Source of the DNA: JAPYTY01 sp036338435
GTDB taxonomy: Bacteria > Acidobacteriota > UBA6911 > RPQK01 > JADFOI01
Assembly (NCBI GenBank): GCA_036338435.1
Contig: JAYZCG010000014.1
Span: 1 to 64,000 of the forward strand
Reading direction: 5' to 3'
Length of the DNA stretch: 64,000 nucleotides
Below are positions 26,240 to 35,428 of the stretch, piece after piece. Numbering within the stretch: position 1 is the first letter of the stretch; every line of letters begins with the position of its first letter. The notes beneath the pieces are model-generated. The model did not search any database, had not been told where the DNA came from, and saw only the letters and a program-made list of their open reading frames with translations. The position numbers and the translations under genes were made by a program.

Positions 26240-27520
26240 ATGAGCGGAGAATATTGTATTGAGGCAGTCGGAAAGCCGGGAATCCCAAATAGAACAATGT
26301 TACGGTGCCGTATCTTCCACGTATTAACTAGTTTAATTCTATGGTCGGGGCTTCTGCTGCCAGCCTCTCCTCAGTCTGGAGTGAGTTCAAAGAAGAACAT
26401 CACTGCGATTGTCCATTTTCTTAAAGGTGCAAATGCTCAGAGAGAGGGTGATATGAATGGTGCTCTCGAAGAGTACCAACAAGCGGTGAATCTGGATAAT
26501 CAGTTTGCCGAAGCCTTCAATAACATGGGCACCATTTTTTTTCAGAAAAACAATAGTGGAAAAGCCATCGAGTTCTATGAAAAAGCCCTCAATTTGCACG
26601 ATGATTTTGCCATAGCCCACAACAATATGGGGACCGCTTACGCTCGACAAGCATATCGGATGAACGTTTCCCAGTTCTATCGAAGGGCCATTGTACATCT
26701 TGAGAAGGCCATCGAGCTCGATTCAGATCTGGCGGAAGCCTACAATACACTTGGAATTGTTTATCATCGGCGGGGACAATACCATCGGTCGACTGAATTT
26801 TTCATGAAATCTAAGCAGGTACGACCCACCTATGTAGATGCTTATAACAATCTGGGTCATACTTTAAGCCGTTTAGGACGTTTTTCTGAAGCCTTAAGTG
26901 AACTGGAGGAGGCTTTGAAGCTAGATTCTAAGTTTGCCGCTGCTCGACACAATTTGGGTATGGTTAATCTTCGCCAGGGTAATTATGAGGCTGCACTTCG
27001 TGAATTAGAGAAAGCTATTATAGACAACCCAGATTTCGTAGCCTCGTACGTTGAATTGGCTGCTCTGCACTTGCGTGAGGCAGATGCTGAAAAAGCTTTT
27101 GGCATAGCCCAGCAGGCTGTGCGCGCTAATCCTGAGTCCTCCAGGGCCTACAACATCCTCGGGATAAGCCATCTCGGGTTGGGGGATCGTTCCAGTGCGG
27201 TGAAGATGTTGGAGCGTTCCGTTGAACTCGATCAAAATTCTGCTGAATCTCACAGCAATCTTGGAGCATTGTTAGCACTTCAGGGGCAGACGGAACGTGC
27301 ACTTGAGGCGCTGGGTCGGGCCACCGAGTTGGATAAGCAATTAGCTGATCCCTACAAATACCGGGGCAATATTTTCTTTCGTAGAGGGGATATTGAACAG
27401 GCGATAGATAGCTATAGTCATTACCTTAAACTGGATCTAGAAGCCAAGGATTCAGAGCAAGTTCAGTCTCTGATTGATTTGCTGTCTTCAGTCAGAGAGC
27501 AGATGATAGAAGCCGAATGA
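26240..27520 (+). CDS. Tetratricopeptide repeat protein, probably exported
   Basis: Protein of about 426 aa from the ATG at 26240 (AGAGGA upstream; the GTG at 26225 would add five residues). A hydrophobic segment around residues 22-45 (LTSLILWSGLLLPA) looks like a signal peptide. The rest is a continuous array of about ten TPR units with the A-x-x-x-x-N-N/L-G pattern (for example AEAFNNMGTIFFQ, VDAYNNLGHTLSR). Likely a periplasmic scaffold; no enzymatic domain is seen. It converges on the next gene with one base between the stops. Confidence 0.88.
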   Translation: MSGEYCIEAVGKPGIPNRTMLRCRIFHVLTSLILWSGLLLPASPQSGVSSKKNITAIVHFLKGANAQREGDMNGALEEYQQAVNLDNQFAEAFNNMGTIFFQKNNSGKAIEFYEKALNLHDDFAIAHNNMGTAYARQAYRMNVSQFYRRAIVHLEKAIELDSDLAEAYNTLGIVYHRRGQYHRSTEFFMKSKQVRPTYVDAYNNLGHTLSRLGRFSEALSELEEALKLDSKFAAARHNLGMVNLRQGNYEAALRELEKAIIDNPDFVASYVELAALHLREADAEKAFGIAQQAVRANPESSRAYNILGISHLGLGDRSSAVKMLERSVELDQNSAESHSNLGALLALQGQTERALEALGRATELDKQLADPYKYRGNIFFRRGDIEQAIDSYSHYLKLDLEAKDSEQVQSLIDLLSSVREQMIEAE

Positions 27521-27521
27521 G

Positions 27522-28403
27522 CTAGAAGATGTACTCGGGTGGCGGTGCTGTGAGTAAGTAGAGCCTGACCATCTCCACACTGGCTTTTTCAAGCGACATC
27601 TCCAGCAATGTGAGCCATGCTTTACGGCCAAACTCTTCTTCGATACGATGAATCATCCAGCAACCCACATAGTAGCCCCATTTATTTTGATGGTATAGCT
27701 CACTTCCACTTTTCAGAGAGCCGTCGTTTGTACGAGATAGGGCTTGGCGTACTTGATCAAAAGACGTCCTTAATTGTTTAGGATCTTGGAAAATTCCGTT
27801 CAATGTTGGAAACAATCCAGACTCAACCGACATCCAGGTTGCAGTTCCTTCCGTCAATAATCCTCCCAATACGCTCTCCCGTTCTGATAGTTTGGGATAA
27901 GGCCAGTTGGCTTTCATCAGAGCTAGATGATGCATTTCATGAGCAAAGACGAAGGGTAACTTTTCCCAATCGCCTGACTGAATGAGACGAGTTGCAAGGA
28001 TGATATGAGGATCAAGAGTCTTGGCCACGTAGGGGACTTCACGAAAGATCCAGAGCTGGAAATCGTGAGTGAAGTCGTAGGGGAGATAGCGGTTAACAAT
28101 ATCAACGGAGTGCTTCAGAGCCTTTCGTATCTGTTCTTGGAAACTTGCCTCTGACAGTACCAACTGTGTCGTATCCCATGTGTGGTCTTCGGGACCATGA
28201 CTAATCCAGCGTGGTAAATTCGGCGCAGAGTTGTTTGAAAGATTTACCAGTTGAGGCTCGCTTTTCGTGACTACCTGCCAGCCTATTTGTGCTTGAGGGA
28301 TCCGATATTTCTGGGCTTTTGCAGTCGTCCCTGTCGCCGTCAAAACAGCCGAGACAAGCACAATCAGGGTTGTCCGAATTTGTTGCTTGAACCGCTGGGT
28401 CAT
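27522..28403 (-). CDS. Secreted HExxH metalloprotease-like protein
   Basis: Protein of 293 aa with a signal peptide (about 1-30, ending in AKAQ). A zinc motif HEMHH occurs near residue 155, followed about 30 residues later by LLTEGTATWM, whose Glu could be the third ligand (gluzincin arrangement). It resembles predicted Zn-dependent proteases of the DUF2268 kind; the assignment is by pattern only. It is divergent from the TonB-dependent receptor. Confidence 0.65.
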   Translation of the reverse strand: MTQRFKQQIRTTLIVLVSAVLTATGTTAKAQKYRIPQAQIGWQVVTKSEPQLVNLSNNSAPNLPRWISHGPEDHTWDTTQLVLSEASFQEQIRKALKHSVDIVNRYLPYDFTHDFQLWIFREVPYVAKTLDPHIILATRLIQSGDWEKLPFVFAHEMHHLALMKANWPYPKLSERESVLGGLLTEGTATWMSVESGLFPTLNGIFQDPKQLRTSFDQVRQALSRTNDGSLKSGSELYHQNKWGYYVGCWMIHRIEEEFGRKAWLTLLEMSLEKASVEMVRLYLLTAPPPEYIF

Positions 28404-28739
28404 ATTTTCACAATCCCTTCGATGATCATTATTTTACAACGGATTGTGGTTCTTCTGTCGATTTTCCAGTACATGGGCTATGTGGTATTCAGACCATTTT
28501 TGTGCCTTCGTTACGCTGTTTGAGGGACAAACTAACGTACTTGACGTATCATACGTGTCCTTATATAACGTGAGCTGCTTTATTCTCCTCTGCACGTTTT
28601 ATAAACAGGATCAATTTTATCAAAAAAAGTTTACTTGACCATCTGAAGCATTCCCATAGGGTTGAAAGTAAACAGCTGTGAGGATATCTTCCTGGAGGAT
28701 ATTTGGAGAGGACTAGGTAGAAAAAGGAGCTATGGAAAA
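28404..28739. other. 336-bp divergent region upstream of the TonB-dependent receptor
   Basis: No gene. It contains a strong sigma-70-like promoter for the receptor (28541-28569), short inverted arms ACGTA/TACGT around the -35, and an 8-bp inverted repeat GTTTACTT (28629-28636) / AAGTAAAC (28666-28673) in the untranslated leader. No promoter for the leftward gene was recognised. Confidence 0.5.
28541..28569 (+). promoter_or_regulatory. Sigma-70-type promoter of the TonB-dependent receptor
   Basis: TTGACG (28541-28546), 17-bp spacer, TATAAC (28564-28569). The leader to the ATG at 28740 would be about 165 nt. ACGTA/TACGT arms flank the -35 and could be an operator. Confidence 0.6.
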
Positions 28740-31700
28740 ATGAAAGCAAAGTCATTGACAATTGTCATTACATCGTTTTTGGTATCAGTGTTTTTAGGAC
28801 TTTCATTATTAAAAGCACAGTCACCTGCTGGGTCTCTTTCCGGAGAGGTGCGTGATTCGTCTGGGGCTGTCATTCCCGATGTGATATTAGAAGCACTCCA
28901 TACCGGGAATGGACATGTCGATGTAGCATACACAGATGGAGAAGGAAGATACGAGTTTCTGAGGCTCCTTCCGGGAACCTATGAATTGTCTACATCATTG
29001 CAGGGATTCAATACGGTTCGCCATAAAGAACTTTACCTGAATGCCGGTCAGGCTATAACTCTTGATCTGGTCCTTCAAGTCCAAGATGCCCAGCAGTCGA
29101 TCACGGTAATAGGGGAAGCGGCTCCACTGGATGTTTCCAGTCCTCACTCGAGCTATGTTGTGAATGATATCTCTCTCGCAGCTCTTCCCATCAATGGGCG
29201 CACTCTTGACAGTTTGGCCTTATTAGCTCCGGGAATGATTCCCATTCGAGCTAAAGACAGACGTTCACTAAATGGCTTAACTCAAGAGATCAGTGGTAAC
29301 GGTGCCCGAGGTACGGGATATCAATTGGATGGGACTGACATTCAGCACCCCATTTTGAAAACTACCCCAGGAGGGGTTTCAGGTTTATTGTTGGGGATGG
29401 ATTCGGTACAAGAGTTTGAGGTTCTTAATGACGCTTACCCTGCTTACATCGGGGGAAGTGGTGGTGCTACTGTGAATGTAGTAACACGCCGGGGAACCCG
29501 TGATGTCCATGGATCCGCCTTCTGGTTCTATCGAGATAGTTCTTTAGATGCCCGTAATTTCTTTGATCGTGACCCAGACAACTATGCCGTGCGTAGCAAT
29601 CCTCCGGAATTTAGTCGACACCAATACGGTGGCTCTATTGGAGGACCTCTACCTGGAGAGGAGAATACGTTTTTTCTGACCTATGAGGGCCTGAGAGAGC
29701 GACTTGGGTTAACGCTGTACAACACGGTCCCGAATATATCCACGCGGAGTGGGGATCTTCCGACTGGTTCGGTAACTGTCTCGGATGCTGTTGTGCCGAT
29801 TTTAAATCTTTATCCACTGCCCAACGGACGTGATTTCGGAGATGGTAGCGCTACTTATATTTTCCAGCAGGAACAGCCTACTGATGATCAGCACTTCAAC
29901 GTTAGGACTGATTTTCGTTTGGGTCCCAGCGATTCATTGTTTGTGCGCTATACTTTGCATGATAGTAAGAAACTAGCCCCGTATGAGGTCAGTATTGCAG
30001 GTTTTGACAGTGATCTTGCCTCGCTCAATCAGTACCTGACGATAGAGGAAACACATCTTTTTTCTTCACGGCTCCTACACACTGCACAGTTTTCCTATAA
30101 TCGAGGTGCCTATACGGGGAAGAGTGTGGCAAGTACTGCGGAATTAGCAAAGGCACCCAAGCTGATCCCTGGTCGTCCTAACATGGGCCGAATCAACCTC
30201 CGTGGTCTTACCGCTTTCGGTACCGATACTGCTGATGTAAACTTTCCTTTCGGCCAATATCAGGTTAGTGACACTTTTCAGTTTTCTTCCGGGAGTCACG
30301 ATTTACGCTGGGGTTTTGCCTGGAAAAACTATCGTAGCGATGGATCTTATAATTTCTTTTTCGATGGGCTGCTAGTATATGAAAATCTAAGAGACTTTTT
30401 AAGGAATAAGCCGCGACGTTTCATCGGTGCCCGGAAAGGTTCGAATGCTCACCGGCAGTATAGGCAGAACCTACTTGCTCTTTTTTTCCACGACCAATAT
30501 CGCTTGAGCTCTGAGCTGACTCTCAGCTATGGAGTACGATACGAGTGGTTCTCCGTGCCGACAGAAGCACAAGGTCGGATCTCTAACCTTCGGCAACTCA
30601 CTGATTCTGCTCCCACGGTAGGTGACCCTCTGTTTAAAAACCCTTCTCACCTGAATTTTGCTCCTCGGGTTGGATTGGCCTGGAACATAGGAGGTAAGGA
30701 CCAAACGGTCTTGCGGAGTGGATATGGTATTTTCTATGAGCCTATTTTGGAGAATATCTTTGGTTATCGGGTAAGAATTCAGACTCCCTTTACGGAAGTG
30801 CGTACTGTCATCAACCCTTCCTATCCTAATCCGTTGGGTGGGGGCGGCAGGTCTGGAAAACCTCGTCAGGACGCTCTGGAGTTCGAACTGTCGACCCCAT
30901 ACCTCATGAGATACCATCTGACGTTGCAACAGGCTTTAGGATACGATCTGGTCCTGAGGCTTGGTTACCACGGTTCGCGTGGAGTACACCTGACACGGGT
31001 TGGAGACATTAACATACCTGCACCTGTCTCAACGGGTTCTGATGGGCGTCCCTTTTTTGGGCTTAGTTCTTTTCGGCCTCGCCCCAATCGAGGCCTAGAT
31101 GCAGTGCGTTTGACCTCGACGGATGCCAACTCTGTGTATAGCTCACTACAGATCGGGCTCACGCGGCGTTGGGAGTCGGGGTTTCAGTTCCAGTTTAACT
31201 ATACCTATGGACGTTCTATTGACGATGCATCAGCTTATCGGCGGGAGTTTACGAATAGCATGGTAGAGTCCCCCTACTACTTCAATCGTACGGGTGATAG
31301 GGGACTGTCTAATTTTCATATTGCTCATACCGCAGTCCTACAGTACACCTGGAATCTTCCCTTTAGTTATCCTCGCAGAAGTGTGGTTGGTTTTCTATTA
31401 AACGACTGGCAGACGTCAGGGATTCTGACTTTTTCTGGAGGCTACCCTTTTACCGCAAATGTCTCCTTTGACATCGCGCGCACTCGCGTGCGTGAGGGAG
31501 ATCGGCCAGATTTAGTCCCCGGAGCCAGTAACAATCCAGTATTGGGGGGGCCAGATCGTTATTTTGATGTATCAGCATTCAAGTTGCAGCCAACTGGTTA
31601 TTTGGGGACATTAGGACGCAATACCCTTGTGGGGCCTGGGCTGGCTACATTGGATATCGGTTTTCTGCGGCTCATTGATTTTGGGGATAGCAACCGTTTT

Positions 31701-31889
31701 GAATTTCGGTTAGATGTTTTTAATCTTCTCAATCGCGCTAATTTTTCACACCCCCAAAACCGTGGGGGGGGAGGCGGTGTGATCGTTTTCAATAGTCCTA
31801 ACGGTGTTCCGGTAGGAAATGCGTCATCAATTTTCTCGACTACAAGCTCTTCCCGCCAATTGCAATTGGGGGTCCGGTACATCTTTTAG
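28740..31889 (+). CDS. TonB-dependent receptor with carboxypeptidase-regulatory-like domain (Oar type)
   Basis: Protein of about 1049 aa from the ATG at 28740 (AAGGAG upstream; upstream codons to 28662 do not form a signal peptide). Signal peptide, then a carboxypeptidase-regulatory-like beta-sandwich (GSLSGEVRDSSGAVIPDV...DGEGRYEFLRLLPGTYEL), a plug domain (LPINGRTLDSLALLAPG...NGARGTGYQLDGTDIQ), and a long outer-membrane barrel ending in aromatic Phe (GVRYIF). This is the Oar-like class greatly expanded in Acidobacteriota. Ligand is unknown. An 8-G run at 31764-31771 encodes part of a glycine stretch. Confidence 0.93.
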   Translation: MKAKSLTIVITSFLVSVFLGLSLLKAQSPAGSLSGEVRDSSGAVIPDVILEALHTGNGHVDVAYTDGEGRYEFLRLLPGTYELSTSLQGFNTVRHKELYLNAGQAITLDLVLQVQDAQQSITVIGEAAPLDVSSPHSSYVVNDISLAALPINGRTLDSLALLAPGMIPIRAKDRRSLNGLTQEISGNGARGTGYQLDGTDIQHPILKTTPGGVSGLLLGMDSVQEFEVLNDAYPAYIGGSGGATVNVVTRRGTRDVHGSAFWFYRDSSLDARNFFDRDPDNYAVRSNPPEFSRHQYGGSIGGPLPGEENTFFLTYEGLRERLGLTLYNTVPNISTRSGDLPTGSVTVSDAVVPILNLYPLPNGRDFGDGSATYIFQQEQPTDDQHFNVRTDFRLGPSDSLFVRYTLHDSKKLAPYEVSIAGFDSDLASLNQYLTIEETHLFSSRLLHTAQFSYNRGAYTGKSVASTAELAKAPKLIPGRPNMGRINLRGLTAFGTDTADVNFPFGQYQVSDTFQFSSGSHDLRWGFAWKNYRSDGSYNFFFDGLLVYENLRDFLRNKPRRFIGARKGSNAHRQYRQNLLALFFHDQYRLSSELTLSYGVRYEWFSVPTEAQGRISNLRQLTDSAPTVGDPLFKNPSHLNFAPRVGLAWNIGGKDQTVLRSGYGIFYEPILENIFGYRVRIQTPFTEVRTVINPSYPNPLGGGGRSGKPRQDALEFELSTPYLMRYHLTLQQALGYDLVLRLGYHGSRGVHLTRVGDINIPAPVSTGSDGRPFFGLSSFRPRPNRGLDAVRLTSTDANSVYSSLQIGLTRRWESGFQFQFNYTYGRSIDDASAYRREFTNSMVESPYYFNRTGDRGLSNFHIAHTAVLQYTWNLPFSYPRRSVVGFLLNDWQTSGILTFSGGYPFTANVSFDIARTRVREGDRPDLVPGASNNPVLGGPDRYFDVSAFKLQPTGYLGTLGRNTLVGPGLATLDIGFLRLIDFGDSNRFEFRLDVFNLLNRANFSHPQNRGGGGGVIVFNSPNGVPVGNASSIFSTTSSSRQLQLGVRYIF

Positions 31890-31957
31890 CCAAGCGTGCG
31901 TAGACTCCGTACTACCCGTTGGAATTACAAGTTGTGCCTTTTTGACGCGGCGTTAAT

Positions 31958-32545
31958 TTAGGGGTCTTCACTGACAGGCACCATTCCGCGCCAGCGCTCA
32001 ACCACGTCTAGATGGATCTGGAATTGATCTAGAATGCGACCTACGACATGGTTAACCATGTCGTCCAGGTTTTGGGGACGATTGTAAAAGGCAGGCATTG
32101 GGGGCATGACAACTGCTCCCATACGAGATAGCTTGAGCATGTTCTCCAGATGAATCTCATTGAGGGGAGATTCTCGAGCAACTAGAACTAACTTACGACG
32201 TTCCTTCAGAATTACGTCAGCAGACCGGTGAATTAGATTGTCTCCCGCTCCTTGAGCGATGGCCGAGAGAGTACGCATACTACAGGGAATGACAACCATG
32301 CCACTAGTTAGAAAGGATCCGCTGGAAATAGTGGCTCCCTGATCGTGGAGGGGATAGACCTCGGTAGCCATGTCTTGGATTTGCTCAAAGGTATACTCAG
32401 TTTCGTAGAGTAGAGTCCTTTTGGCCCATTTACTTATAACTAGGTGGGTCTCAATATCAGATTCCTGCAATAATTCTAAAAGGCGCACGCAGAAGATACT
32501 ACCGGTAGCTCCACTCATGGCGACGATCAGCTTTTGGCGACTCAT
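31958..32545 (-). CDS. ubiX: Flavin prenyltransferase UbiX
   Basis: Protein of 195 aa. Makes prenylated FMN for UbiD-type decarboxylases. Recognised by VAMSGATGSIFCVRLLELL, VIPCSMRTLSAIAQGAGDNLIHRSADV, LVLVARESPLNEIHLENML and PPMPAFYNRP. No ubiD gene is adjacent. It converges on the TonB-dependent receptor. Confidence 0.93.
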   Translation of the reverse strand: MSRQKLIVAMSGATGSIFCVRLLELLQESDIETHLVISKWAKRTLLYETEYTFEQIQDMATEVYPLHDQGATISSGSFLTSGMVVIPCSMRTLSAIAQGAGDNLIHRSADVILKERRKLVLVARESPLNEIHLENMLKLSRMGAVVMPPMPAFYNRPQNLDDMVNHVVGRILDQFQIHLDVVERWRGMVPVSEDP

Positions 32546-32781
32546 TAGGGCTTAAGTTATATCATTGGAACACTTCCAATACCACTCTCATCCCCCTTTG
32601 AGAGATGTGTTCTGGTGTCTTATTCTGCAGAAAATAGTGCGTGCAAAGAGGTGAAATTATCCGAATTCCATTCCATCTAAACAGTACTATTTCACTGCGA
32701 AGATGCTTGCTACGTATATCGTTTCTGCTCCTTTTCAGAGGTCTACAGGAGTGAGATCCTCGTTTTAACCGGCCGTCTTTA

Positions 32782-33414
32782 TTGAAAAGTAACTCGTTTA
32801 ATCTTATACTTAGCGCCGTGAAGATTGTAGCTCTGACCTCCTTATTGATTTTTGGTTCTTTTTCCCCAGGGTATTCGCCGAATTATGTTCCTGTTGCCTA
32901 TCAGGATGACTGGATGGAGCCTGGAGAGCAGCAAAATGTTCAACAACTTTCCTTTGATGGTCGTGAGTTCACCGGGGCCTTTAATGCAGCTGCCGATCGG
33001 CCTCGTCTCGTACTCGTGTTTTCTCCTACATGACCGCATTGTATTCGAGGGGCCCTCGAAACAAGACAGATTCTGAGGGAGAATCCCAATGCCAATCTAC
33101 GGGTTTTGGTACTCTGGTCGCCGATTCTGGGACAGGACAATAAGGCCACGGCTCTGGAAGCTTCGGCGTTTTTGGATGACCCACGTGTAGATCATTTTTG
33201 GGATCTCTGGGGTTTTGGTCTCCAGACTTTTACGAGCCAGTTGAGGTACCCAAGGGGAGAGACTGCTTGGGATATTTTTGTACTATATAAACCAAAACTG
33301 ACCTGGGGAGCGCGCCCTCCCGATCCGACTTTGTGGATGCAGAACCGCAACTTACCTCACGGCACCAAATATAGCCAAGAACTCCTGGATCGCGAGTTCT
33401 CGAAGATGTTTTAG
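32782..33414 (+). CDS. Selenocysteine-containing thioredoxin-fold protein (in-frame TGA at 33031)
   Basis: One frame is open from about 32782 to TAG 33412 except for a TGA at 33031-33033. Before it: a hydrophobic leader (KIVALTSLLIFGSF) and RPRLVLVFSPT. After it: PHCIRGALETRQILRENP, RVLVLWSPIL, DDPRVDHFWDLWG and AWDIFVLY. The TGA thus fills the first position of a thioredoxin C-x-x-C site, reading T-U-P-H-C. A perfect hairpin follows at 33044-33060. Product would be about 210 aa, Sec near residue 84, likely exported or membrane-anchored. The start is uncertain: TTG 32782 or GTG 32818, neither with a good ribosome site. A nonsense-mutated pseudogene is the alternative. Confidence 0.75.
33044..33060 (+). 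promoter_or_regulatory. Putative bacterial SECIS hairpin of the thioredoxin-fold gene
   Basis: TTCGAGG-GGC-CCTCGAA forms a perfect 7-bp stem with a GGC loop; the loop begins 17 nt after the TGA at 33031-33033. Stem length and loop sequence equal those behind the TGA of the peroxiredoxin at 6818, though the stem sequences differ, as expected if structure rather than sequence is conserved. Confidence 0.65.
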
Positions 33415-33612
33415 TTTGTAGGCTTACTACCTCCAGATTTTCTCCTGTGACCTCAAAGAGTGTCTGTTCCGGTTGTGCTTGGCGACAGTACGTATGTGTA
33501 CACTGTCGTTGTTGGTGCGGATAAAGAATCAACTGACACTTGGATAGGCTCTGGCAATTGAGGTCATCTTGTGGGCTGTTAAGTGCTTACTGGGCTCTGA
33601 ATTCTCTTAGTC

Positions 33613-34344
33613 ATGGATTTATTTTCACTGTTTCGTAGTTCACCAGGAAAGCAGATTGAACGGCTCCGCAAGAAGGTTCGGGAACCTCACGGTGACCCGG
33701 CGACTAGGATGAATGCTGCTCTGCGGCTCCGCGAAATGGGGACTGCCGAGTCCTTCTTGGCTTTGCTTGATCGTTTTACCATCAATGTGTCCCCCTCAAA
33801 TCAGGACGAGAAGGAAAAAGAAGAGATCTTATCGTGGATCATTCAGATGGGGGAAGAAGCAATTGACCCTCTTCTCAGGTTCCTGAAGAGAGAAAGACAA
33901 ATTTATTGGGCTGTGAAAGCTCTGCGAGAATCTGTTTCCGAACAGAAGTTCGCCGAAAAAATGATTGAAGTTCTGATGGATCATTGGAAAAGTCCTCCTG
34001 CCAGTTCAGATCCGACTACCCAACTCATCCGTTTGTTGGAAGGCGTGCGAACCCCAGAGTTAGTGAGTACTACGCAACTTTTTTTGGAGGATCAAGCAGA
34101 TGATGTGCGAATAGCGGCCTTGGACTACCTCTTCCCTTACGATGAGGATGTGATTCGCGAGGTTATTCTCAAGTGCTATGTAGACTCGGAAGAGCGACCT
34201 CGAATTCGAGGCCACATCCTTGCCGGATTTGCAGAACGCAGGTGGTCTGTTAAGGGTTTTCGGGCTAAGGTGGAAGAGACCTTGTCCGATGGGTATCAGC
34301 TGACCCGGGATGGAGTAGTACAAACTATAGGACAACAGAGGTAG
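33613..34344 (+). CDS. HEAT-repeat-like hypothetical protein
   Basis: Protein of 243 aa made of alpha-helical pairs: NAALRLREMGTAESFLALLDRF, EAIDPLLRFLKRE, DDVRIAALDYLFPY and RGHILAGFAERRWSV resemble HEAT-like repeats. No catalytic motif or signal peptide. I cannot name a function; such proteins usually act as scaffolds. It precedes the EVE gene on the same strand. Confidence 0.65.
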   Translation: MDLFSLFRSSPGKQIERLRKKVREPHGDPATRMNAALRLREMGTAESFLALLDRFTINVSPSNQDEKEKEEILSWIIQMGEEAIDPLLRFLKRERQIYWAVKALRESVSEQKFAEKMIEVLMDHWKSPPASSDPTTQLIRLLEGVRTPELVSTTQLFLEDQADDVRIAALDYLFPYDEDVIREVILKCYVDSEERPRIRGHILAGFAERRWSVKGFRAKVEETLSDGYQLTRDGVVQTIGQQR

Positions 34345-34396
34345 AGTATCTAATGCATTGGATCGTAGTGCTTGGATGTGGAAAGGAAACATTATA

Positions 34397-34807
34397 ATGC
34401 CTGGTTATTGGTTGCTAAAGACTGAGCCTTCCGACTACTCCTATGATGATTTGGAAAGGGACGAGAAGACGATTTGGGATGGAGTCGCTAACAACTTGGC
34501 CCTAAAGCATCTCCGCAATATAAAAACGGGAGACTTTGCTTTCATTTATCACACCGGGAAGGAAAGAGCTCTAGTAGGAATAGCAAAAGTCATTAGCAAT
34601 CCTTATCCTGATCCTGTTCAGAAGGACCCCCGACTGGTTGTGGTCGATGTTAAGGCCGAGCAGAAGCTCAATCGAACGGTGTGTCTCAAAGAAGTTAAGG
34701 CTGATCCAACGTTCGATGATTTCCTCTTGGTGAGGCTACCGCGTCTCTCGATTATGCCGATTACAGTCCCCCAGTGGAAGCGTCTTCTGGTCATGGCGGA
34801 AAGTTAG
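34397..34807 (+). CDS. EVE domain protein
   Basis: Protein of 136 aa from the ATG at 34397 (AAGGAAA upstream), giving the family N-terminus PGYWLLKTEPSDYSYDDL. The PUA-like EVE domain (IWDGVANNLALKHLRNIKTGDFAFIYHTGKER, then VGIAKV) binds modified bases in other proteins. Stand-alone bacterial EVE proteins of this size are common; target unknown. Confidence 0.9.
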   Translation: MPGYWLLKTEPSDYSYDDLERDEKTIWDGVANNLALKHLRNIKTGDFAFIYHTGKERALVGIAKVISNPYPDPVQKDPRLVVVDVKAEQKLNRTVCLKEVKADPTFDDFLLVRLPRLSIMPITVPQWKRLLVMAES

Positions 34808-34852
34808 GTCAGGTGAGTAACTGACTCTCGCATTTCCCATGGTTGCACTCGT

Positions 34853-35341
34853 CTACTTTATAGGAGGGCCCTGTAGCCAGTCGTATTGGATTTCTGGGTC
34901 ATCGTGTGGGATACGACCTTCGTCATCTGGATCGTAGGTGTGGGAGGTGATATAGAAAAGATTTGACGGGCCACTGATGCACCTGCATCCGTGTGCTACG
35001 CCGGGGGGTATTTTGAGAACTTGGGTATCTTGTAAATCACCCATCATGAGTTCCATGATCTCTCGGTAAGTGGATGAGTTAGCTCGATTATCATACAAGG
35101 CAACCTTCAGGGTACCGTTCATAACATACCACCAGTCTGTTTGCTTCTCGTGAATGTGCCATGCTTTGGTGACCCCTGGATACATTAAAGAGTGGCTCCA
35201 CTGACCGAATCCCTCTTTGAAGAAATCGTCGGTTGAGCGGATGATTTCACGGAAAAACCCACGCTCATCCGTATGTGTTACAAGAGTTTTTAACACTACG
35301 CCTTCAATCATGTTAGGTTGTATATTACTTGAAGCACCCAC
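34853..35341 (-). CDS. RmlC-like cupin (dTDP-4-dehydrorhamnose 3,5-epimerase-related)
   Basis: Protein of 162 aa with a cupin fold: DERGFFREIIR, WSHSLMYPGVTKAWHIHEKQTDWW, VALYDNR, KIPPGVAHGCRCIS. These correspond to the RmlC family, including His residues of the active-site region. It lacks neighbouring rhamnose genes (rmlA, B, D), so it may be a related sugar epimerase or a non-catalytic cupin. Confidence 0.75.
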   Translation of the reverse strand: MGASSNIQPNMIEGVVLKTLVTHTDERGFFREIIRSTDDFFKEGFGQWSHSLMYPGVTKAWHIHEKQTDWWYVMNGTLKVALYDNRANSSTYREIMELMMGDLQDTQVLKIPPGVAHGCRCISGPSNLFYITSHTYDPDDEGRIPHDDPEIQYDWLQGPPIK

Positions 35342-35428
35342 TAATTCGTAGGATAAAAACCGACCTCGAACATTACCATTTCATTTTATCTATTGTGATT
35401 TGACGAAATCAGTAGACATCTACACAAC

